A DNA stretch of 5,189 bases from Candidatus Helarchaeota archaeon (GTDB taxonomy: Archaea; Asgardarchaeota; Lokiarchaeia; Helarchaeales; HEL-GB-A), in contig JAEOSY010000597.1 of the NCBI GenBank assembly GCA_016840125.1, positions 1-5,189 on the forward strand, read 5' to 3'. A model generated the notes under the pieces. That model had not been told where the DNA came from and did not search any database. It worked only from the letters and a program-made list of their open reading frames with translations. A program made the position numbers and the translations under genes. Position 1 is the stretch's first letter. Each line of letters starts with the position of its first letter. Shown here one piece after another: positions 1 through 5,189 of the stretch.

Positions 1-484
1 TAATTATTCCAGCTTTAATTGTTGTTGATCCAATTCCTTCAGTAATTTCAGACATCATGCCATCTCTCAATGAGGATACTGAACTGTTTTTTACCCATAA
101 AGGATGAGAAGCAACCCGATAAAAACCAGTTGCAGCAATAATGTTAACTCCTGTTTTTTCAGAAACCGTTTTTAACCCTACGATGTTTCGTCCAATACCG
201 AGAGTACTCAAGTCAACAAGGCTTTCACCATGATTTCTTTTGAAATGAGAAATCTCTTCTATTGCAGTGTCAATATTGTCAAGAACCAAGTTATCCTTTG
301 AAAGTAAAGGTTGCTTGCGTAAAATATGTAAATAGTCCATTTTCACCGGGGAATCTTGAATAGGTGGATAAGTTGGATCACTTGGGATTAAACGAAAGCT
401 GCTATCGATGAAAACATGTTCATGCGGCAAAGTAACGCCCAAACTGTCTGGGGAAATTGATCCAAGAACGGTCTCCACTTTCAA
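1..484 (-). CDS. Phosphotriesterase-family metal-dependent hydrolase, N-terminal part (runs off left edge)
   Basis: This reverse-strand reading frame gives 161 residues and stays open to the window edge, so the C-terminal half is missing. Residues 2-23 read K-V-E-T-V-L-G, then a P-x-x-L-G-x-T-L-x-H-E-H block; H21 and H23 form the HxH pair that binds metal at the end of beta-strand 1 in the phosphotriesterase/amidohydrolase TIM barrel. Further on are V-D-L-S-T-L-G-I-G-R, T-G-V-N-I-I-A-A-T-G-F-Y and, at the edge, I-K-A-G-I-I, all typical of the phosphotriesterase/PTE-like lactonase family. The metal-bridging carboxylated lysine of the family would be the next codon, whose only visible base (A) permits Lys. 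No ATG is available: the frame is bounded by a stop at 544-542. TTG at 484 is chosen because M-K-V-E-T-V-L-G matches the family N-terminus and a GTGA ribosome-binding match lies 7 bases upstream; GTG at 478 is the alternative. Substrate (lactone, phosphotriester or other ester) cannot be told. Probably cytoplasmic: no signal peptide is seen. Confidence 0.85.
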   Translation of the reverse strand, partial: MKVETVLGSISPDSLGVTLPHEHVFIDSSFRLIPSDPTYPPIQDSPVKMDYLHILRKQPLLSKDNLVLDNIDTAIEEISHFKRNHGESLVDLSTLGIGRNIVGLKTVSEKTGVNIIAATGFYRVASHPLWVKNSSVSSLRDGMMSEITEGIGSTTIKAGII

Positions 485-491
485 TGTAAGT

Positions 492-495
492 TCAC
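492..495 (-). promoter_or_regulatory. Ribosome-binding match GTGA for the TTG start at 484
   Basis: On the minus strand GTGA sits 7 bases before TTG 484 and 13 bases before GTG 478. It can pair with UCAC in the archaeal 16S rRNA tail. It is only four bases long, so it is weak evidence, but the spacing favours the TTG start, which also fits the family N-terminus. Confidence 0.35.
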
Positions 496-522
496 TGAGT
501 AATCTAGTAGTAACTCGACGAA

Positions 523-530
523 TATTTATA
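523..530 (-). promoter_or_regulatory. Archaeal TATA box for the phosphotriesterase-family gene
   Basis: The minus strand reads GATATAAATATTC here, with the TATAAATA core preceded by the purine-rich GAAGA, as expected for a TFB-recognition element next to a TATA box. A start of transcription about 25 bases downstream would fall near 501, giving a leader of roughly 17 bases before TTG 484. This is inferred from sequence resemblance only. Confidence 0.45.
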
Positions 531-620
531 TCTTCAAAAGCTTAATTCAACCCTAGTTTGGAATAACTTGAAAAGAATGAAAGGACAAAATGTAGGAAGG
601 GATTCGCGTCACAAATAATA

Positions 621-630
621 AAAGTTTTAT
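621..630 (+). promoter_or_regulatory. Archaeal BRE/TATA box for nucS
   Basis: AAAGTTTTAT has an A-rich recognition element followed by a TTTTAT core centred about 27 bases before the nucS ATG. With the usual 25-base spacing, transcription would start at about 652-655, at or within a few bases of the start codon. No Shine-Dalgarno sequence precedes the ATG, so box and missing RBS together point to a leaderless mRNA. Confidence 0.45.
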
Positions 631-654
631 CAGCATACAGGGTTCTGCAGTAAC

Positions 655-1530
655 ATGATTAATTTTCGAGTTAGCCCTCAACTCCATGAAGCTGAAACGA
701 TAATCCGTGACGCTATTAAGAACCAACATTTTTTCATTATAATTGGAAATTGCGAAATTGATTACCAAGGTCGAGCGAATTCTACGTTAAGCCAAGGTAA
801 TAGGGCAGTAATTATTAAAAAAGATGGAGCATTGTTAGTACACCGATCCACAGGATATAAACCGGTTAATTGGATGCCAGGAAAAAATGTAATGTACCAT
901 CTTCAAAAACGATCTTTTCGGCAACAAAAAGGAGAAATAGTCAAAAAATCAGTCCATCTCCCGATAAACTGCGAAATAGATACAAATCAAAATCCACGAA
1001 CCATTTTGGAAATTAAGGCAATAAGAAAAAAACCTTCAGAGATCATTCGAATTACTTTTCATAAAATCGATTTGGTCTCGACCACCGATCTTATAGATCA
1101 TGGTGAATTCTCGCTCTACGCTAGTGAAGCAGATATGCAAAAAGCAATACTCTTAGAGCCTTCTCTAATTGAAGAGGGGTTTAGCCCCATGAGCTTTGAG
1201 AAGAAAGTTGATCCGGGATTTATTGACATTTACGGAAGAGACAAACAAGGTAATTTGGTGGTAATTGAAATCAAACGAGTAAAAGCAGATAGAGAGGCCG
1301 TCTTTCAACTCTCAAGATATGTTGAAGATATTAAGACTCGAGTACGAGGAAAAGTACGTGGAGTTTTAGTGGCTCCTCACCTGGCTAAAGGCGTACAAAG
1401 ACTCTTGGCCGAATTGAGACTAGAATTTAAGGGATTGGATCCTAAAAAGTGTGCAACATTGATTGCAAAACCTCAAAAACAGAAATTAGATGTGTTTTTT
1501 GATGGTGAAAAGAAGTCGGAACTGTTATAA
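655..1530 (+). CDS. nucS: NucS/EndoMS mismatch-specific endonuclease
   Basis: NucS (EndoMS) cuts both strands around mismatched bases and is linked to non-canonical mismatch repair in archaea and actinobacteria that lack MutS/MutL; it acts on DNA in the cytoplasm, often with PCNA. The N-terminal DNA-binding/dimerisation domain shows I-D-Y-x-G-R (R40), K-K-D-G-A-L-L-V-H-R (56-64) and K-P-V-N-W (W73), matching the family's DNA-contacting Arg and base-stacking Trp. The C-terminal RecB-like nuclease domain shows G-F-I-D-I-Y-G-R-D (D191), V-V-I-E-I-K-R (E205, K207) and V-F-Q-L-S-R-Y-V-E (Q218, Y222), so the metal-binding catalytic set looks intact. The tail K-Q-K-L-D-V-F-F (275-282) resembles a PIP box with Lys for the first Gln. 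Length is 291 against about 250 for archaeal relatives from memory; the excess lies mostly around residues 78-113, a basic stretch between the Trp motif and the R-K-K-P segment, plus about nine residues after the PIP-like motif. ATG 655 is the only ATG after the in-frame stop at 619-621. It is transcribed divergently from the phosphotriesterase-family gene. Confidence 0.93.
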   Translation: MINFRVSPQLHEAETIIRDAIKNQHFFIIIGNCEIDYQGRANSTLSQGNRAVIIKKDGALLVHRSTGYKPVNWMPGKNVMYHLQKRSFRQQKGEIVKKSVHLPINCEIDTNQNPRTILEIKAIRKKPSEIIRITFHKIDLVSTTDLIDHGEFSLYASEADMQKAILLEPSLIEEGFSPMSFEKKVDPGFIDIYGRDKQGNLVVIEIKRVKADREAVFQLSRYVEDIKTRVRGKVRGVLVAPHLAKGVQRLLAELRLEFKGLDPKKCATLIAKPQKQKLDVFFDGEKKSELL

Positions 1531-1532
1531 AG
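1525..1532 (+). promoter_or_regulatory. Possible TATA box for nuoLM overlapping the nucS stop
   Basis: TTATAAAG contains the nucS TAA stop (1528-1530). A transcript starting about 25 bases downstream would begin near 1553 and give nuoL a leader of about 30 bases with its own ribosome-binding site. A+T-rich DNA yields such matches by chance, and read-through from nucS is equally possible across only 53 bases. Confidence 0.3.
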
Positions 1533-1538
1533 TATGTC

Positions 1539-1575
1539 TAGAAGAAAAACCTTCTATCAAAAGGGAAATAGAAGG
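1539..1575 (+). promoter_or_regulatory. Two mutually exclusive hairpins in the nuoL leader
   Basis: TAGAAG (1539-1544) pairs with CTTCTA (1551-1556) in a 6-base stem with a 6-base loop. The same middle segment, extended to CCTTCTAT (1550-1557), pairs perfectly with ATAGAAGG (1568-1575) in an 8-base stem with a 10-base loop. The second stem would bury most of the nuoL ribosome-binding site (1573-1576); the first would free it. The pairing is seen directly; a regulatory role is inference. Stems are short and A+T-rich, and if transcription starts near 1553 only part of the second stem would exist. Confidence 0.3.
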
Positions 1576-1576
1576 A
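1573..1576 (+). promoter_or_regulatory. Shine-Dalgarno AGGA for nuoL (GTG start)
   Basis: AGGA within AGAAGGATT lies 7 bases before GTG 1584. It decides in favour of GTG 1584, because no in-frame ATG exists between the stop at 1569-1571 and the first conserved part of the protein. The TTG at 1587 is a less well spaced alternative, and the ATG at 1601 is out of frame. Confidence 0.55.
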
Positions 1577-1583
1577 TTTAGTT

Positions 1584-3662
1584 GTGTTGCATCTTGCTCC
1601 ATGGTTATGCTGGTTAGTCCCCTTAGGTGGAGCTTTGTTTACGCTTGTATTGGGCATTTTTAAAGATTTTAGAGATAAAGGGAAATACGTTGCTTGTTTA
1701 AGTTCAGGGATCAGCGTCATTTTTTCGTTAGCGATGTTACCACAGGTTCTTAGTGGTCAAGTAACCGATTGGAAATTAAATGTGCCAAAACCAATTGAGA
1801 TTGGAGTACTGGTTGATCCGTTAACGGTAACGATGGCAATAGTGATCAGCAGCATTAGTCTGTTTGTGGTCATTTTTTCGTCAGGTTATATGCATGGAAA
1901 GCACAGTCAAACCCGATTTTGGTTCATATTGCAACTATTTAGCGCGGGATACCTTTTGGTGGTGCTTGCAGATAATTTGTTGTTAATGTTTATTGGGTGG
2001 GAAGTTGTGGGACTCTGCGTCACTTTATTGGCCTCGTTTGACTTTACAAAGAGAAGAAAGACGTACTTTGGGTTAAAAATAAACACTATTTTGCGGATTG
2101 GTGATTTAGCGCTACTAATGTTTATTTTAACGGTGTATTCGTTTTCAGGCACATTCAATTTCTTGGAATTAGCCCAACAGAATACTTGGATAATACGACT
2201 CTCTGAATCGGGCTTATTACTGGTAAGCTCCTTATTGTTCTTAGTTGGAGTAACAAGTAAAGCAGCGCAATTTCCATTGAATGAATGGTTACCCGATATG
2301 CTAGTAAACACTCCCTCTTCAACTAACGCATTAACTGAAGTTCTTGCAGGTCCATATTTATTGATTCGATTTTTACCGCTACTCAACGCGGCATATTTCT
2401 TGGGTTATAGCGAACTAGGATATTTTTTCTTACTAAGCGCATGCATAGGTGGAGCAACGGGATTAATTTCGGCCTTAATCGCGACTACCCAAAAACATGT
2501 TCAGCGAATCATGGCGTATTCCATTTCAGGCATAATGGGATTCACGTTTATAGCCTTTGGATTAGCCGGATTAAATCCGAATTGGACTTCAGGATACTTA
2601 GCCGCAGTAACCATAATCATTATCGACGCGTTCGTTTCTGCTTTGCTCATTCTAACCACTGTATTCGTATCCCATGCAACGAAATCGGAGAAAATAGAAG
2701 AAATGTCCGGGTTTAAAAGTAAAGTTGCACACCGAGGAATGGAAGTTGCGATTTTCGCCATGATAAGTGTACCACCCTTTAGTGGATTCTGGCTAAGCAA
2801 CTGGGTGCAAACATTAGCCCTAGACTTTTCAGCTTCAACCAGTAACCAAGGATCACTGATACCTACGAATTCGGGGTATATCCTGTTTATCCTGATGATC
2901 CTGACAGGATGTCTAACAGCTTTTTACGGAATAAAAATGATGAGTCTAATCTTTGGCCAGAAACATAATAGACGGAAAAAGACACAGGCACCAAGATTGA
3001 TGAGGCATTCAATAATTAGCTTACTAGTATTAACAGCAAGTCTAGATTTAATCGTTGTTTTTTTAGTTCCTCAATTAAACACTTTCTTTTTGCCGATCGT
3101 TAAGGTCCAGATTTTTCAAAATTTCATCGATTTTTCAATTTACATTATTCCGTCAGCAAGTACAATCGCGACAATTATCGCCCTTCTGGTTGGTTGGTAT
3201 CTATCCCGGCAAATATATAGTAAGCATAAGATTGATAGTCAAAAACTCATAGAGACCTATCCATTCATAAAAAAATGTTATGTAGTACTATTAAACCGGT
3301 TTTACATTCCAACGGTTTATCACAAAATAGGTATCACTACAATTAAATTTTCGGAGCTACTTTATAGAGATATTGAGAGTGAAGGAATAAAACAGATTCG
3401 AATTAAAGGGATAGGTGAATTTTTCGATTTATTTTCTAATCGGTTAGTCCGGTTTTCCAGGAGAATATTTTTGACGGTGGAAAAACAAGGTTTTGAATGG
3501 GCTAACCATATGATTTCGATTATTACAATTGGATTTTCCAGAAGAGTTCGAAAACTTCAAACGGGGGGATTATCCAATAATCTTTTATTAATGAGTGTTG
3601 GTGCAGTTTTGCTTAGTTTGTTAATTCTGGTGATCAGCGACTATTTGGGGATGTTAGGATGA
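1584..3662 (+). CDS. nuoL: NuoL/FpoL-type antiporter-like subunit of complex I, divergent
   Basis: NuoL is the distal ion-translocating subunit of the complex-I membrane arm. This 692-residue polytopic protein (E. coli NuoL is about 613) has the full L architecture: an N-terminal hydrophobic region, a 14-helix antiporter core, a long lateral-helix region (about 560-660) ending in the hallmark R-K-L-Q-T-G (656-661), and a last membrane helix at about 664-686. In the core, G-W-E (E140, TM5), L-R-I-G-D (R171, D174) and S-K-A-A-Q-F-P-L (K226, TM7) are kept. Usually conserved residues after that are not: the TM8 HAATMV region reads N-A-L-T-E-V; the DIKR-LAYS motif reads H-V-Q-R-I-M-A-Y-S (Lys replaced by Q307); the TM11 HAFFKALLF motif reads D-A-F-V-S-A-L-L-I (His to D348, Lys to S352); and FFSKDE in TM12 reads F-W-L-S-N-W (Lys to S405). 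These alignments were made by eye. GTG start with AGGA upstream; the stop overlaps the nuoM start. FpoL of a methanophenazine- or quinone-type complex is an equally good name. No frameshift or internal stop is present, so it is a maintained gene. Confidence 0.92.
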   Translation: MLHLAPWLCWLVPLGGALFTLVLGIFKDFRDKGKYVACLSSGISVIFSLAMLPQVLSGQVTDWKLNVPKPIEIGVLVDPLTVTMAIVISSISLFVVIFSSGYMHGKHSQTRFWFILQLFSAGYLLVVLADNLLLMFIGWEVVGLCVTLLASFDFTKRRKTYFGLKINTILRIGDLALLMFILTVYSFSGTFNFLELAQQNTWIIRLSESGLLLVSSLLFLVGVTSKAAQFPLNEWLPDMLVNTPSSTNALTEVLAGPYLLIRFLPLLNAAYFLGYSELGYFFLLSACIGGATGLISALIATTQKHVQRIMAYSISGIMGFTFIAFGLAGLNPNWTSGYLAAVTIIIIDAFVSALLILTTVFVSHATKSEKIEEMSGFKSKVAHRGMEVAIFAMISVPPFSGFWLSNWVQTLALDFSASTSNQGSLIPTNSGYILFILMILTGCLTAFYGIKMMSLIFGQKHNRRKKTQAPRLMRHSIISLLVLTASLDLIVVFLVPQLNTFFLPIVKVQIFQNFIDFSIYIIPSASTIATIIALLVGWYLSRQIYSKHKIDSQKLIETYPFIKKCYVVLLNRFYIPTVYHKIGITTIKFSELLYRDIESEGIKQIRIKGIGEFFDLFSNRLVRFSRRIFLTVEKQGFEWANHMISIITIGFSRRVRKLQTGGLSNNLLLMSVGAVLLSLLILVISDYLGMLG
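3647..3662 (+). promoter_or_regulatory. Ribosome-binding site and ATGA overlap coupling nuoL to nuoM
   Basis: GGGGA (3647-3651) lies 7 bases before the nuoM ATG at 3659, and that ATG shares its bases with the nuoL TGA at 3660-3662 (ATGA). A ribosome finishing nuoL can restart directly on nuoM, which fits subunits made in equal amounts. Confidence 0.7.
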
Positions 3663-5143
3663 TACCCTATTTGCCGCTACTTGCTACAGTAATTCCTGGC
3701 ATTGTAGGCATATTATTGCTTCTTTTCGGGAAACGCGTAGAAAAGATTGCCGGATGGATTGCGACATTCGTCGCTTTTTCAGCGGTGGTGTTCATTATCG
3801 GTATGACAAACCCGCTCATCGAAACCTACAACAGTGGACAAAACTATATACTATTTGAAATTCCGTGGATAATACCCCTCAACATTGAATTTGGTTTTCT
3901 CATTGACATGATCAATTTTCCAATAGGTCTAGTCATAGCGGTTATCAGCACCCTTTCGTGTGTTTATTCAATAAAATACATGGAAAAAGTCAAGAATCAA
4001 GCTACTTTCTATGGTAATTTATTGATTTTCGCCTCAGGTATGATAGGCGTAGTTTTCTCGTCTAATCTCATTCAACTTTACCTGTTTTGGGAGTTGATGC
4101 TAATACCTTCGTATCTTTTAATCTCGCAATTTGGGATATCCAAAAAGAAATTGAGTATCGGATTCAAGTACTTTATTTTCACGCATGCTGGGGCGCTCTT
4201 GCTACTTCTAGGAATACTCACCATTTTTTCCGACACTTTAAGTTTCGATCTAGTAGAATTAACCTATAATACCTCTTTGTCACCTCACCTTATTCCAATC
4301 ACCTTTATGTTGTTGTTGTCTGGTTTCCTGGTCAAAATGGCGGCTTTCCCCGTTCATACGTGGTTGCCGGACGCCCATTCCGAAGCGCCCACACCAATTA
4401 GCGCTATGCTCTCTGGACTCATGATCAAGAGTGGGGCATATGGTGTTGTAAGGATTTTAATATCAATTTTTGGACCCACAATGATCCAAGCTTCTGACGT
4501 GTTATTATCTCTTGCATTAATCACAATGATCTATGGGGGTTTGATGGCCTTAGCCCAACGCGATCTTAAGCGATTATTAGCGTATTCAAGCATAAGTCAA
4601 ATTGGTTATATTCTCTTTGGATTTGCAACGATGTCGACTTTAGGAATCATGGGAAGCTTGTTGCACATAGTCAACCACGCAATTTGTAAGGCACTATTAT
4701 TCATGTGTGCAGGATCAATAATCCAACAAACCGGGACACGTGACATCCGAAAAATGACCGGATTAATCATTAAAATGCCAATAACAGGAATATGTATGCT
4801 AATAGGACTCTTTAGTTTAGCTGGAACACCTCCCTTAAACGCTTTTTGGAGCGAATGGATGATTTTTGGCGGGGGGATAAATGCCGGGAAGATCATATTT
4901 TCATATATTGGGGTCGCTGGCACAGTTATTACGGCTGGATACTTCCTATGGTTCGCTTGGAGAGTACTATTTGGAGGAGTCCCTAAACAGTTCGAACGAA
5001 TCAAAGAATCCAATCCAATCTTATTAATTCCAATCGTCCTTCTAGCCTCTGCTACAATTATTCTTGGAATTTGGCCTGGAATAGCGTTAGAATTCATTAA
5101 ACCCGCTGCTGATCTCTTATCAAGTTTAACCGGCATACTATAA
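3659..5143 (+). CDS. nuoM: NuoM/FpoM-type antiporter-like subunit of complex I
   Basis: NuoM is a membrane-arm subunit of NADH:quinone oxidoreductase/Fpo-type complexes, coupling electron transfer to ion pumping. The 494-residue product matches the usual length of about 500 and is strongly hydrophobic, consistent with 14 membrane helices. The full set of channel residues is visible: F-W-E-L (E145, TM5), L-V-K-M-A-A-F-P-V-H-T-W-L-P-D-A-H (K226, TM7), A-P-T-P-I-S-A-M-L followed by M-I-K-S-G-A-Y-G (K257, TM8), Q-R-D-L-K-R-L-L-A-Y-S-S-I-S-Q-I-G-Y (K304), H-I-V-N-H-A-I-C-K-A-L-L-F (H336, H340, K344, TM11) and F-W-S-E-W-M-I-F (E399, TM12; the M subunit uses Glu where L uses Lys). It is therefore a canonical, probably active subunit, unlike its divergent partner. 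The start is fixed by the ATGA overlap and the GGGGA ribosome-binding site. A cytoplasmic Q-F-E-R-I-K-E-S-N loop follows the GG at about 440. The nuoN gene often follows M but is not seen in the 46 remaining bases. Confidence 0.96.
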   Translation: MIPYLPLLATVIPGIVGILLLLFGKRVEKIAGWIATFVAFSAVVFIIGMTNPLIETYNSGQNYILFEIPWIIPLNIEFGFLIDMINFPIGLVIAVISTLSCVYSIKYMEKVKNQATFYGNLLIFASGMIGVVFSSNLIQLYLFWELMLIPSYLLISQFGISKKKLSIGFKYFIFTHAGALLLLLGILTIFSDTLSFDLVELTYNTSLSPHLIPITFMLLLSGFLVKMAAFPVHTWLPDAHSEAPTPISAMLSGLMIKSGAYGVVRILISIFGPTMIQASDVLLSLALITMIYGGLMALAQRDLKRLLAYSSISQIGYILFGFATMSTLGIMGSLLHIVNHAICKALLFMCAGSIIQQTGTRDIRKMTGLIIKMPITGICMLIGLFSLAGTPPLNAFWSEWMIFGGGINAGKIIFSYIGVAGTVITAGYFLWFAWRVLFGGVPKQFERIKESNPILLIPIVLLASATIILGIWPGIALEFIKPAADLLSSLTGIL

Positions 5144-5148
5144 AAATA
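5139..5148 (+). promoter_or_regulatory. Possible TATA box overlapping the nuoM stop; A+T-rich tail to window end
   Basis: TATAAAAATA overlaps the nuoM TAA (5141-5143). Transcription from it would start near 5168-5170, for a gene beyond the window. The tail 5144-5189 has no start codon with a supported ribosome-binding site. Read on the minus strand it is T-rich (seven T at 5165-5159, more T beyond), so it could instead end a convergent transcript coming from the right. Neither reading can be settled here. Confidence 0.25.
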
Positions 5149-5189
5149 CATTAAAATTAAAAAAATCATTAATTCATTGCCTAACGATA

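Noticed and set aside
642..654. Near-palindrome around CTGCAG just before the nucS ATG, considered as an operator
   Set aside because: Only the 6-base core is symmetric and the flanks break after one base, so this is expected by chance.
1907..2386. 159-codon open frame on the minus strand
   Set aside because: It lies wholly inside nuoL, shows no recognisable motif, and is low-complexity antisense of membrane-helix codons.
2441..2716. 91-codon plus-strand frame inside nuoL
   Set aside because: It overlaps strongly conserved nuoL sequence in another frame. No frameshift is needed to explain nuoL, so this is not a broken piece.
2880..2908. Repeated TCCTGATGA-like units and a CCTGT/ACAGG inverted pair
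   Set aside because: They fall inside a nuoL membrane helix where Ile/Leu/Met codons recur. Coding constraint explains them.
4606..5169. 187-codon open frame on the minus strand
   Set aside because: It is antisense to the conserved end of nuoM, with no recognisable motif or supported ribosome-binding site.
1..5189. Phosphotriesterase, nucS and nuoLM considered as one new defence or repair system
   Set aside because: The first gene is divergent from nucS, nuoLM has its own ribosome-binding site and possible promoter, and no established function links the three. Proximity alone does not support a system.

Overview
The window looks archaeal, but no marker fixes the lineage. Evidence: an A+T-rich base composition; short archaeal-type TATA boxes rather than -35/-10 pairs; a NucS/EndoMS mismatch endonuclease with a PCNA-binding-like tail; and complex-I (Fpo/Nuo-type) antiporter-like subunits. 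An Asgard archaeon is a reasonable guess, but only a guess.

Layout. Positions 1-484 (minus strand) hold the N-terminal 161 residues of a phosphotriesterase-family metallohydrolase that runs off the left edge and starts at a non-ATG codon. A 170-base divergent promoter region (485-654) follows, with one TATA-like box for each direction. Position 655-1530 (plus) is nucS, apparently leaderless. After a 53-base gap containing a TATA-like box overlapping the nucS stop, two competing inverted repeats and a Shine-Dalgarno sequence, come nuoL (1584-3662, GTG start) and nuoM (3659-5143), overlapping by ATGA. The last 46 bases are A+T-rich and non-coding as far as can be seen.

How the genes relate. 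NuoL and NuoM form the distal end of the membrane arm of a complex-I-like ion pump and are clearly one transcriptional and translational unit. The usual upstream partners (nuoJ, nuoK) are not here; nucS occupies that place, so the nuo cluster is split or rearranged, or begins at L. The phosphotriesterase homologue and nucS have no obvious functional link with each other or with nuoLM.

Most notable point. NuoM keeps every membrane-embedded charged residue expected of a proton-pumping subunit. The neighbouring NuoL keeps the first half-channel residues (TM5 Glu, TM7 Lys, the RIGD motif) but appears to have lost nearly all the Lys/His residues of the central axis and second half-channel, with some positions becoming acidic or neutral. 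I see no mobile element, CRISPR array, tRNA or rRNA, and no clear candidate for a wholly new multi-gene system.
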